DNA of 64,000 nucleotides from JAXDJH01 sp034663635 (lineage in GTDB: Bacteria > Actinomycetota > CADDZG01 > WHSQ01): contig JAXDJH010000021.1 in NCBI GenBank assembly GCA_034663635.1, positions 62,001 through 126,000 of the forward strand, read 5' to 3'. Every line of letters begins with the position of its first letter. The first letter of the stretch is position 1. The notes under the pieces were generated by a model. It was not told where the DNA came from and made no database searches. It worked only from the letters and a program-made list of their open reading frames with translations. This document shows, piece after piece, positions 32,961-40,760 of the stretch. The translations under genes were made by a program, and so were the position numbers.

Positions 32961-34778
32961 CTAAACGGCCTCCGCCGTCAGGTCAGGGTAGAAAGGGTCG
33001 GGCGCGAGGCCGCCCCCTGACTGGCCAGCCATCATCCGTTCGAGTTCCTCCGCCTTCATCGCTGGTCCGAAATAGTCTCCCTGACCCCAGGGGCAGCCGA
33101 GCAGCTTCAGATGACGGGCTTGATCTTCGCCCTCGATCCCCTCGGCGATCGTCGACATGCCGAGCGTGTCCGCGAGCTTCAGGATCGCGCGAGCAAGGGC
33201 TGAGTCCTCCGGACCCTGCGCGACGCCGTCGGTGAACGACTTATCGATCTTGATCGTCTCGATCGGGAACTGCCTCAGGTAGCTAAGCGACGAGTGGCCG
33301 GTTCCGAAATCATCGATCGCGATGTGCACGCCGAGAGTGCGGAGCCCCGAAAGCTTCGCCTTCACCAATTCCCTGTCGTTGCTCAGGACTCCCTCGGTGA
33401 TCTCCAAAGTGATGGTCTTCGGATCGACGGGAGCGCTGGTCAAAGCGCGGTGAACGTCGGTGACGAAAGCGGGGTCCAGAAGCTGGCGAGCCGAGATGTT
33501 CATGCTCACGCCAAATTCCGGGTCGTAGTTCATCTGCCACCACTGAGCCTGGCGGCAAGCCTCGTCCATCACCCAGCGGCCGATCTCGAGGATGAGGCCG
33601 GTCTCTTCTGCAAGCGGGATGAACTCGACCGGGGAGACCCGGCCGCGCTTGGGATGATTCCACCGCAACAGAGCTTCGGCCCCCGCCATCTTCCCCGTTT
33701 CGAGCGAGAAGATCGGCTGGTAATAGATCGCGAACTCTTGGTTCTCAACGGCCCGTGCGAGATCCGCTCTGAGGTCGAGTTTCCGCATTGCGCCTTCGTG
33801 CATCGCCCCGTCGAAGATCTCGTAGCCGCCCTTGCCCTTCTCTTTGGCGGCGTACATCGCGACGTCGGCGTTTCTGAGAACGTCCTCGGGGGTCTCGCCT
33901 CCATAAGTGAGAGCGATGCCAACGCTTCCGTGAACGAAGAGTTCCTTGCCCTCAATGGTCAGCTTGCCGGTCAGAGCTTCGATGATCCTGTCGACGACGG
34001 CCAGAGCGTCGCGCCGACCTCTCATGTCTTCGACGAGGACCGCGAATTCGTCTCCGCCGAGTCTTGCGGCGGTGTCGGCCGGCCTGAGGCACTCATGAAG
34101 CTTGGCGGCGACCGTGATCAGAAGCTCGTCGCCGGCCGCGTGCCCGAGACTGTCATTGACCAGTTTGAAATCGTCGAGGTCGATCAGAAGGACCGCCAAC
34201 GGCTTGTTGTCTCTCGTCTGGCGGGCAAGAGCGTGGTCGAGGCGGTCTTGGAACAGGGCTCGGTTGGGCAGGCCGGTCAAGGTGTCGTGGAAGGCCTGGT
34301 GAGAAAGATCCTGCTGGTTCGTTTCGAGCGCTGCCGCCATCGAGTTGAACATCTCGAGCACCTGACTGAGCTCGTCGTTGTGTTTCACGGGGACGCGGTA
34401 TGAAAGATCCCCCGCTGCGAAATGCTCGGCCCCCTGGCTCAGGGCTGCCAGCGGTCGTTTGATCGATCTCGCGACCACCAGGCTGACGAGTCCGACGGTT
34501 GCGACTCCGAAGAGGAAGATCATCCCGGCGCGGAGGTAGGCCGCCTGCTGCTCGGCCATAGCGAGGTCGATCTGGATCGCCGCGGCGCGGTCTGCGTTAT
34601 GGGACAGGTGAACCTTCTGGAGACGATCGACGACCGAGTCGACGGTCAGAAGGGCGAAGAGGCCAGCGGCCATGATGAAGATGAGCATGCAGAGCATGCC
34701 GATCATCAGGCGGAAATGGAGGGAGGTCCCCTGCCATCCCAGGACCCGTAGAACCCGCGACTGACTCTTGTTGTCCAT
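32961..34778 (-). CDS. Membrane GGDEF-EAL cyclic-di-GMP protein with HAMP domain
   Basis: A 605-residue membrane protein: helix 1 (about 22-46), a short outer loop, helix 2 (about 83-105), a HAMP linker (about 106-158), a GGDEF domain (about 165-320) with an intact RLGGDEF loop, and an EAL domain (about 335-590). EAL catalytic residues look complete: EALLRW, MNISARQL, LEITEGVL, DDFGTGHSS, IKIDKSF, AEGIEG. Both synthesis and hydrolysis of cyclic di-GMP are therefore possible, and the balance cannot be told from sequence. The C-terminal QGDYFGPAM departs slightly from the usual QGYYFSRP. The leader carries several stacked hairpins. Confidence 0.93.
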   Translation of the reverse strand: MDNKSQSRVLRVLGWQGTSLHFRLMIGMLCMLIFIMAAGLFALLTVDSVVDRLQKVHLSHNADRAAAIQIDLAMAEQQAAYLRAGMIFLFGVATVGLVSLVVARSIKRPLAALSQGAEHFAAGDLSYRVPVKHNDELSQVLEMFNSMAAALETNQQDLSHQAFHDTLTGLPNRALFQDRLDHALARQTRDNKPLAVLLIDLDDFKLVNDSLGHAAGDELLITVAAKLHECLRPADTAARLGGDEFAVLVEDMRGRRDALAVVDRIIEALTGKLTIEGKELFVHGSVGIALTYGGETPEDVLRNADVAMYAAKEKGKGGYEIFDGAMHEGAMRKLDLRADLARAVENQEFAIYYQPIFSLETGKMAGAEALLRWNHPKRGRVSPVEFIPLAEETGLILEIGRWVMDEACRQAQWWQMNYDPEFGVSMNISARQLLDPAFVTDVHRALTSAPVDPKTITLEITEGVLSNDRELVKAKLSGLRTLGVHIAIDDFGTGHSSLSYLRQFPIETIKIDKSFTDGVAQGPEDSALARAILKLADTLGMSTIAEGIEGEDQARHLKLLGCPWGQGDYFGPAMKAEELERMMAGQSGGGLAPDPFYPDLTAEAV

Positions 34779-35084
34779 CTCTTCACTAATCGGCTTGCGG
34801 GGCCCCAGGGGGCATAAGCAATCCTGCTTATCCCGTAAGTAAGCCGGGATGGCTACTCATTCCCACTCCAGATAGGCCCGGAGCTTAAAAAAGCCCGGCT
34901 GGAAGCCGGGCTCGAAATCGCGAGCTGGTCGTGAGGCGCTACACGGACGCTAGGGACGTGGCCTTCTGCCCTTCTGGATCCTTATCTGCCTCATCTTGCC
35001 CTCCCCGGTGGGCCTTCAGATGTGCCCACTGTTGCATGTATCGGTCGCTCAGCTCGGATTTGTAGCCCGTACTGCTAAGCAGTT
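34779..35084. other. 306-bp stretch without a clear gene between the GGDEF-EAL gene and trpA
   Basis: It holds, on the minus strand, the trp terminator (34887-34912) and a hairpin-rich leader for the GGDEF-EAL gene (34779-34886): ATCCCG/CGGGAT around 34830-34850, and a 7-bp stem ATAAGCA/TGCTTAT at 34814-34831 with loop GGAT; the two compete for AT at 34830-34831. A further GCCC/GGGC hairpin lies nearer the ATG. No known riboswitch class was recognised. Between trpA and the terminator a 32-codon open frame (34939-35037, minus) exists but lacks a ribosome binding site. Confidence 0.6.
34887..34912 (-). terminator. Rho-independent terminator downstream of trpA
   Basis: AGCCCGGC / GCCGGGCT, an 8-bp perfect stem with a 5-nt loop, runs into six T residues on the minus strand. 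It ends the trpCBA transcript about 170 bp after the trpA stop. Confidence 0.9.
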
Positions 35085-35876
35085 CTACCCAGCTTTTCGG
35101 GCCCCGAACGCTGAATCGAGGGCATCTCTGACGTCGTGGAGGAACGCTTGAGCCGACGAGGCTCCCTCTTCCAGGAGGCGGCGGACGACCGCCGATCCGA
35201 TGACCACGCCGTCGGCCTCCGTCGCGGCCTCGACCGCCTGGCTCGAGTTGGAGACCCCGATCCCGACGAGAACGGGGAGATCAGTGGCCATCCGGCAGGC
35301 GCCCACCACCCCGGCGGCGCTTGCCGACAGAGCGTCACGGGTCCCCGTGACCCCCATCGTGGAGACCGCATAGACGAAGCCGGTGGCGGTCTCCGCTATC
35401 CGAGTCACTCGTTCGGGCGAGGAGGTGGGTGCGACGAGTGGGACCCACGCGAGCCCCCGGCCGGCCGCGGCCGAGCGCAGCGATGACGATTCTTCGAGCG
35501 GGAGATCGGGAACGATCAGACCGGAGACGCCGGCGGCCGCGGCTCGGGCGCAGAATTCCGCCTCTCCCAGACGATGGATCGGGTTGTAGTAGGTCATGAC
35601 GACCTTCGGGCAAGGCGTCTCCGGGAGCATCTCGAGGGCGTCGAGCGGCCCGACCCCGGCCCTGATCGATCTCTCGCCCGCGGCGGCGATCACCGGCCCG
35701 TCCATCAGAGGGTCCGAGAAGGGGAGCCCCACCTCGACGGCATCGGCGTCCTTTGCCACGGCCACGAGGGCGTCGGGAAACGACGCTCGATCGGGCTGTC
35801 CTGCCATCACATACGGGACGAGGAGCTTGCGCGCCTCGAGCTTGGTCCTGAGGTGGGCCAACAACTCTGTCGTCAC
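35085..35876 (-). CDS. trpA: Tryptophan synthase alpha subunit
   Basis: TrpA cleaves indole-3-glycerol phosphate to indole and glyceraldehyde-3-phosphate and passes indole to TrpB. The 263 residues are normal. The catalytic Glu and Asp are present in VEVGLPFSDP and PLMDGP near residues 45-60; phosphate-binding GIGVS is near 225. The GTG at 35876, 7 bp after the trpB stop, is chosen because the longer open frame upstream runs through trpB and has no TrpA similarity. It is the last gene of lipoprotein-trpC-trpB-trpA and is followed by a terminator. Confidence 0.95.
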   Translation of the reverse strand: MTTELLAHLRTKLEARKLLVPYVMAGQPDRASFPDALVAVAKDADAVEVGLPFSDPLMDGPVIAAAGERSIRAGVGPLDALEMLPETPCPKVVMTYYNPIHRLGEAEFCARAAAAGVSGLIVPDLPLEESSSLRSAAAGRGLAWVPLVAPTSSPERVTRIAETATGFVYAVSTMGVTGTRDALSASAAGVVGACRMATDLPVLVGIGVSNSSQAVEAATEADGVVIGSAVVRRLLEEGASSAQAFLHDVRDALDSAFGARKAG

Positions 35877-35883
35877 GGAATCG

Positions 35884-37065
35884 TCACCGGCCGAGGCGAA
35901 GGTGCTCGGCGATCGTGGAGACATCTTTGTCCCCTCGGCCCGATAGCCCGACGAGGATCGAGGAGTACTCGGCCCCCGCCCGGAGGACGTACGCAAGCGC
36001 GTGGGACGGCTCGAGGGCCGGCAGGATCCCCTCGGTTTCCGCCAGCGCCTTGAACGCGCCGAGGGCCTCCTCATCGGTGGCGACCTCGTATCGAGCTCTG
36101 CCGCTCGCCGCAAGCCAGGCGTGCTCCGGGCCAACCCCTGGGTAATCGAGACCGGCCGAGATCGAATGGGGCTCAACTATCAGGCCTTGCTCGTCTTGGA
36201 GCAGCATGCTCCGCGACCCGTGCAGCACCCCCGGGGATCCACGGGTTATCGACGCGCCGTCTCGGCCCGGGCCTTCCCCCCCCGCCTCGACGCCGATGAG
36301 CGCCACCTTCTCGTCCCGGTAGAACGGTCGGAACAGCCCTATCGAATTGGAGCCTCCTCCGACGCAAGCCACCACGGCGTCGGGCAATCCTCCGAGTACC
36401 TCGATGGCTTGCGCGCGAGCCTCCGTTCCTATGACCGACTGCAGTGACGCCACAAGCTCTGGATAGGGATGGGGTCCGACCACCGAACCGATCACGTAAT
36501 GGGTCGATCCAACGTTCGTCACCCAATCACGCAACGCCTCGTTGATCGCGTCCTTGAGTGTCGCCGAGCCGGATTCGACGGGCACGACCTTCGCGCCGAG
36601 CATCTCCATCCTCACCACGTTGAGATTCTGGCGCCGCACGTCGACGGCCCCCATGTAAACGACGCATTCGAGCCCGAAGTAGGCGGCCGCGGTAGCGGTG
36701 GCCACTCCGTGCTGCCCCGCCCCCGTCTCGGCGATTATCCGCGTCTTTCCCATCCGCCTCGCGAGCAGAAGCTGCCCGAGAGTGTTGTTGATCTTGTGGG
36801 CGCCGGTGTGAGCTAGGTCTTCCCTCTTGAGAAGGACTCGCGTGCCGGCCCTTGCCGAGAACCGTTCGGCCTCATAAAGCGGCGTTGGTCGACCAACGAT
36901 GTCGCGCAGCAGTCCAGTGAACTCTCTGTCGAACTCGGGATCGGACCGCGCTGTCTCCCACTCGCGTTCGAGCTCATCGAGCGCGCCCATCAGAGCTTCG
37001 GGCACGTAGCTCCCGCCGAATTCGCCGAAACGGCCGTGGCGGTCGGACAACGGTTCGCTCTTCAT
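35884..37065 (-). CDS. trpB: Tryptophan synthase beta subunit
   Basis: TrpB joins indole and serine using PLP. The 393 residues are the normal TrpB1 length. The PLP lysine lies in HTGAHKINN near residue 90, the PLP-phosphate loop is GGGSNSIG near 235, and the catalytic Glu is in ETGAGQHG near 110. GRPTPLY and YVGP-like motifs also fit. It overlaps trpC by 4 nt and is followed by trpA after 7 bp. Confidence 0.96.
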   Translation of the reverse strand: MKSEPLSDRHGRFGEFGGSYVPEALMGALDELEREWETARSDPEFDREFTGLLRDIVGRPTPLYEAERFSARAGTRVLLKREDLAHTGAHKINNTLGQLLLARRMGKTRIIAETGAGQHGVATATAAAYFGLECVVYMGAVDVRRQNLNVVRMEMLGAKVVPVESGSATLKDAINEALRDWVTNVGSTHYVIGSVVGPHPYPELVASLQSVIGTEARAQAIEVLGGLPDAVVACVGGGSNSIGLFRPFYRDEKVALIGVEAGGEGPGRDGASITRGSPGVLHGSRSMLLQDEQGLIVEPHSISAGLDYPGVGPEHAWLAASGRARYEVATDEEALGAFKALAETEGILPALEPSHALAYVLRAGAEYSSILVGLSGRGDKDVSTIAEHLRLGR

Positions 37066-37832
37066 CGTCCTAACAACTCCCTCAGTTTCGCGGCGGGATC
37101 GGGCGCGCGCACCAACGCCTCGCCGACCAGCACAGCAGCGGCGCCGGCGCGGCCGAGTTCTTCAACCTCGGACCTTTCGAAGACGCCGGACAACGCCACA
37201 AGCGTCACGTTGAGTGGCACGAGCGACGCGAGCTTCAGCGTCCGCTGTGGATCGACCTCGAACGTCTCGAGATCCCGATGATTGACACCGACGAGATCGG
37301 CTCCCGCTTCCAGTGCGCGGTCCAGATCGCCTTCGTCATAGACCTCAACGAGAGCGTCCATCCCCAGAGTGCGCGCCTGGTCGAGGAGGTCGGACAACTC
37401 CGGGCCGGCGATCCGCACGATGAGCAGAACAGCGTCTGCACCGGCGGCTCTCGCTTCGAGGATCTGGAGCGGATCGATGACGAAGTCTTTCCTCAACACC
37501 GGGAGTCCGGCTCCCCCGGCAAGTTCGAGATCCTCGATCGAACCCTTGAAGAAGTCCGGTTCCGTCAACACGGACAGCGCGGCCGCACCCCCTTCGGCAT
37601 ACAAGCGAGCGGTTTTCGCCGCGTCGAGGTCGAGATCGAGAGCCCCCTTCGACGGAGTTGCCCGCTTGATCTCGGCGATGATCGCGATGTCGTCGCCTTT
37701 CAGCGCCGACGCGAACCCTCTCGGCCGCGGCAACGAAGCGATGCGTTGCTCGAGCGCACCCTCGGTGAGGAGCGATCGAGCTTCGGTCACCCGAGCTCTG
37801 GTCGAAGTGAGGAGTTCGTCCAAGAAAGACAT
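37062..37832 (-). CDS. trpC: Indole-3-glycerol phosphate synthase
   Basis: TrpC closes the indole ring in tryptophan synthesis. The 256-residue beta/alpha barrel keeps Glu54 and Lys56 (AEIKRATPSKG), Lys115 (LRKDFV), Glu163 (VEVYDE) and Asn184 (GVNHRD). The conserved Glu of the ESG(I/V) motif (Glu210 of the Sulfolobus enzyme) is Leu214 here (ALSGV, codon TTG at 37191-37193). Since trpB and trpA follow directly, the gene is probably functional, but the active site is unusual. There is no ribosome binding site; TAGGGT ends 6 nt before the ATG, suggesting an internal leaderless promoter. Confidence 0.92.
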   Translation of the reverse strand: MSFLDELLTSTRARVTEARSLLTEGALEQRIASLPRPRGFASALKGDDIAIIAEIKRATPSKGALDLDLDAAKTARLYAEGGAAALSVLTEPDFFKGSIEDLELAGGAGLPVLRKDFVIDPLQILEARAAGADAVLLIVRIAGPELSDLLDQARTLGMDALVEVYDEGDLDRALEAGADLVGVNHRDLETFEVDPQRTLKLASLVPLNVTLVALSGVFERSEVEELGRAGAAAVLVGEALVRAPDPAAKLRELLGR

Positions 37833-37838
37833 GCGGCG

Positions 37839-37844
37839 ACCCTA
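37839..37844 (-). promoter_or_regulatory. -10 element (TAGGGT) of trpC, overlapping the upstream stop codon
   Basis: TAGGGT on the minus strand begins with the TAG stop of the upstream lipoprotein gene and ends 6 nt before the trpC ATG. Confidence 0.4.
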
Positions 37845-38648
37845 ACCACCGGACATGAGTTCGAGCAGCACCCGGCCCACTTCTTCCGCTCCACCCGTCG
37901 CGATCGCGTGCTGGATATGAGCGCCCGAGTACATCTCCGTGACCCGCAGATAGCTCGGGTACAGGGGGTCGTTCAATGGGCGCGCCTCCGGCAACCCCAA
38001 TCGCTCCGCTATCCGATTCAACTCATCACCGGACGCGCCCAAGGAGGCGAATCCCCCGCCGGCGACCACTGCCGGAGTGATGGCGAATGGGTGCTCGTCG
38101 TTTTCTTCGAGGATCTTCAGGTAGCGCCTGGAGCCGAGGTTGCCTCCAGATCCCTCGGCGAACTCGCCACCCAGGGCGACGAACTCGACGTGGTGGTCGG
38201 GGTCCCGCACCGCCATGGCTCTGGCCAACTCCAGGAACAGCCCCAGATCGGTGCCCTGAGGAGGCACGCCCGGCCCAGTCCCGTAAGGAACGATGACCGC
38301 GTATTCGACCGCGCCCTCGCCGGGAGGGAGAGCGACCACATTCGTGGAGGAGACGAGGTCGCCGATCGGAACGTCGTCGAGTCGAACCCTGTATCCGGCC
38401 TGTTGAAGGTGGCCGCTGATGTAACCGGCCGCAACGAACTCTTCCTGTGAACCGGCGAGACGGGTTGGAACCTCATCGTCGAACTGCCGAGAGTGCTCGG
38501 CAACCACGTCGAGCTGAACGTCCGGAGGGCCGGACGCTTTGACGGTCTCACCGTCCACCGGATTTGACGAACTACATGCACTCATGACCAAACCAAGCGC
38601 GACTAAGAGCATCACCAACATGTCGAAGGTTCGGAGATACAGCTTCAC
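37842..38648 (-). CDS. Lipoprotein with degenerate M28 peptidase fold
   Basis: A 268-residue lipoprotein. The GTG at 38648 gives an n-region with Lys and Arg, a hydrophobic core and lipobox LVMSAC, so it is preferred over a later ATG that would lack charge. The rest follows the order of an M28 zinc exopeptidase: HLQQAGYRVRLDDV, SSTNVVALPPG, then the places of the metal ligands, LFLELARAMAVRDPDHHVEFVALGGE, and GSRRYL. The ligands are lost: AHYDT is VPYGT, the NDNG segment is PPQGT, and GGEE is GGEF. It is therefore probably a non-catalytic binding protein. It sits 9 bp ahead of trpC, where other Actinomycetota have a Trp-associated membrane protein. Confidence 0.7.
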   Translation of the reverse strand: MKLYLRTFDMLVMLLVALGLVMSACSSSNPVDGETVKASGPPDVQLDVVAEHSRQFDDEVPTRLAGSQEEFVAAGYISGHLQQAGYRVRLDDVPIGDLVSSTNVVALPPGEGAVEYAVIVPYGTGPGVPPQGTDLGLFLELARAMAVRDPDHHVEFVALGGEFAEGSGGNLGSRRYLKILEENDEHPFAITPAVVAGGGFASLGASGDELNRIAERLGLPEARPLNDPLYPSYLRVTEMYSGAHIQHAIATGGAEEVGRVLLELMSGG

Positions 38649-38656
38649 CGGCCCAC

Positions 38657-38663
38657 TAGTATC
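38657..38663. promoter_or_regulatory. Overlapping divergent -10 elements (PRC gene and lipoprotein gene)
   Basis: TAGTAT (38657-38662, plus) ends 8 nt before the PRC-barrel ATG. GATACT (38663-38658, minus) ends 9 nt before the lipoprotein GTG. The two nearly coincide. Confidence 0.4.
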
Positions 38664-38670
38664 GGCGGCC

Positions 38671-38934
38671 ATGAGCGATGCGACTCCCATCTCTTGGATG
38701 GCCCTCGAAAAGGGCACCTCTGTCTTGTCGTCGGACGGCGCCGATGTCGGAAAGGTCAGCGAAGTGGTCGCGGACCGTCAGAAGGACATCTTTTCCGGGA
38801 TCGCCATATCGTCGGGTCTGTTCAGCGGCGACCGTTTCGTGCCTGCCGATCAGATCGACTCGATCACCACGGAAGCCGTCGTCCTCACGACGTCCGAGGA
38901 GCAAGCGGAGTCCCTCGAACCATACGAGGGTTAA
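38671..38934 (+). CDS. Small PRC-barrel protein
   Basis: An 87-residue soluble protein that is essentially one PRC-barrel domain: GTSVLSSDGADVGKVSEVV, DIFSGIAI, and DRFVPADQIDSI are the typical strands. PRC barrels occur in RimM, photosynthetic reaction centre H subunits and small stress or storage-related proteins; the function of such stand-alone copies is unknown. The ATG at 38671 has no ribosome binding site but a -10 element 8 nt upstream, so it is probably leaderless. It is convergent with trpE, sharing the bases TTAA in their stop codons. Confidence 0.7.
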   Translation: MSDATPISWMALEKGTSVLSSDGADVGKVSEVVADRQKDIFSGIAISSGLFSGDRFVPADQIDSITTEAVVLTTSEEQAESLEPYEG

Positions 38935-40424
38935 GACACATCCAGCTTGTTCGCGGCAGCTACCGCACGAAGTAACGCTTCCGCTTTTCGCCGCGTCTCG
39001 TCCGCTTCAGCAGCGGGCACGGAATCAGCGACGACACCGGCGCCCGCCTGAACGAACGCACGGCCCCCGGTCGCGACGATCGTGCGGATCGTGATGCAGG
39101 TATCGAGGTTCCCGGACAGGTCGAAATAGCCGACGACGCCCGCGTATGGGCCACGCTTTGTCTTCTCGAGACCGTCGATGATCTCCATGGCTCGCACCTT
39201 GGGCGCCCCCGATACCGTCCCCGCCGGAAAGCAAGCGGTCAACGCGTCGAACGCGGTCTTGCCCTCGGCAAGCGTTCCGGTCACGGAAGAAACCAGATGC
39301 ATCACGTGGCTGTAGCGCTCGACAACCAGGAGCTCTTCCACCTTGACCGACCCGTAGCGCGCCACGCGCCCCACGTCGTTGCGGGCGAGGTCCACAAGCA
39401 TCACGTGCTCCGCTTGCTCCTTCTCGTCTGTGAGCAGGTCGCTTTCGAGGGCTCGATCCTCTTCCTCGGTCTCGCCACGCGGCCGGGTGCCGGCGATCGG
39501 CCGCGTGACCACGTGGTCTCCGTTGACCTTCACGAGCGGCTCGGGTGATGAGCCGGCGATCTCGAGAGCAGGGTGGCCGTCGGTTCCGAATCGCAGGAAG
39601 TACATATAAGGACTCGGGTTAAGCGTGCGAAGCACGCGGTAGGCGGAGAAGGCGGACCCCTCCAGCGGAGCCTCGAACCTGCGCGACGGGACTATCTGGA
39701 ATGCGTCGCCGGCGTAGATGTGCTCCTTCGCCTCGGCTACCCACTTCTCGTATTCAGCATCGTCTACCGGCGTTGTCGAGTTGGGGGTGGCGTCCAGATC
39801 CACCTCGAATGCCTGAGCGGCGAAGGTCCTGCCGAGTTTCTCCACCACCTCATCGCACCGGTCGAGAGCCTCGTCGTAGGCCTTCCGAGGGTCGCGCGGC
39901 CCCCACACGTTCGTGACGGCATATGCCTTCTGCGCGAAGCGATCGAAGATCACGACGCTGCGCGTCAACAGAAGCGCTATATCCGGAAGGCCGAGATCGT
40001 CGGTCGGCTCGTTGGGCAAGTCCTCCAGTTCCCTGACCGCGTCGTAGCCGATGTAACCCACCGCTCCACCGTGGAACGGAGGAAGGCCTTCGACGGTCGG
40101 TGCGTGAACGGAGCCGAGCAACCTCCGCACGAACGCGAGCGGAGGTTCGTGCTCGTCCGGGGTCAGGTCGAGATCGCCCTCGATCTCGATCCGACGCCCG
40201 AATGACTTCACCACCGCGAACGCGTCGCCTCCGACGAACGAGAATCGTCCCCAGCGCTCCCCTCCTTCGACACTCTCCAAGAGGAAGCCGTTCGGTTGAG
40301 GGTCAAGCGCCATGAAAGCGGCCACCGGGGTCTGCGCGTCGGCGAGCACCTCTCGCCACACCGGAACGACCGGATACCGCGCGACGAGATCCTCGAACGT
40401 GGCTCGATCCGGGCGATGGGTCAC
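38931..40424 (-). CDS. trpE: Anthranilate synthase component I
   Basis: TrpE converts chorismate to anthranilate using ammonia supplied by TrpG. The 497 residues carry the N-terminal regulatory domain with LLES (tryptophan feedback site) near residue 48 and the chorismate-binding domain with IAGTRPRG, DLARNDVGRV, HLVSSVTG, FPAGTVSGAPK and GAGVVADSVP. No trpG or trpD lies in the window. The GTG start is 12 bp after hisI on the same strand, so trpE may be the last gene of the his transcript. Its end meets the PRC-barrel gene. Confidence 0.96.
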   Translation of the reverse strand: MTHRPDRATFEDLVARYPVVPVWREVLADAQTPVAAFMALDPQPNGFLLESVEGGERWGRFSFVGGDAFAVVKSFGRRIEIEGDLDLTPDEHEPPLAFVRRLLGSVHAPTVEGLPPFHGGAVGYIGYDAVRELEDLPNEPTDDLGLPDIALLLTRSVVIFDRFAQKAYAVTNVWGPRDPRKAYDEALDRCDEVVEKLGRTFAAQAFEVDLDATPNSTTPVDDAEYEKWVAEAKEHIYAGDAFQIVPSRRFEAPLEGSAFSAYRVLRTLNPSPYMYFLRFGTDGHPALEIAGSSPEPLVKVNGDHVVTRPIAGTRPRGETEEEDRALESDLLTDEKEQAEHVMLVDLARNDVGRVARYGSVKVEELLVVERYSHVMHLVSSVTGTLAEGKTAFDALTACFPAGTVSGAPKVRAMEIIDGLEKTKRGPYAGVVGYFDLSGNLDTCITIRTIVATGGRAFVQAGAGVVADSVPAAEADETRRKAEALLRAVAAANKLDVS

Positions 40425-40436
40425 TTTGTGGCCCGC

Positions 40437-40760
40437 TTAGTCGGCCGGCATGGAGCGATAGAAGCAGCTGTACTCACCGGTGTGGCAGGCCGGGCCGGCG
40501 GGGTTGACGAGCACTAGAACCGCATCGGCGTCGCAGTCGTAGCGCACCTCGACGACGGCCTGTGTGTTGCCCGACGTCGCTCCCTTGTTCCAGTACTCGC
40601 TCCTGGAGCGACTCCAGAACCAAGTGGTCTTGGTTTCAAGGGTTCGCTTGACGGCCTCTGCGTCCATCCACGCCAGCATCAGAACCTCTTTCGTGCCGGC
40701 GTCCTGCACGACCGCGGGGAGAAGCCCCCGGTCGTCGAACACGAGGTCCTCGGGGTTCAT
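40437..40760 (-). CDS. hisI: Phosphoribosyl-AMP cyclohydrolase
   Basis: HisI opens the purine ring of PR-AMP, the third step of histidine synthesis. The 107 residues are the short, monofunctional form without a HisE domain. Visible are LMLAWMDAEAV, FWSRSRSEYWNKG, and the metal residues in DCDADAVLVLV and GPACHTG, with Cys and Asp ligands intact. It overlaps the M24 peptidase gene by 4 nt and is followed by trpE. hisE and hisG are not in the window. Confidence 0.95.
   Translation of the reverse strand: MNPEDLVFDDRGLLPAVVQDAGTKEVLMLAWMDAEAVKRTLETKTTWFWSRSRSEYWNKGATSGNTQAVVEVRYDCDADAVLVLVNPAGPACHTGEYSCFYRSMPAD

Noticed and set aside
34814..34831. Hairpin considered as half of an ANTAR two-hexaloop RNA motif
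   Set aside because: With a hexaloop the sequence is AGGATT, which lacks the G expected at loop position 4, and no proper partner hairpin at the right spacing was found.
34887..34912. Hairpin considered as a terminator for a plus-strand transcript
   Set aside because: The T-run exists only on the minus strand, so it serves the trp genes.
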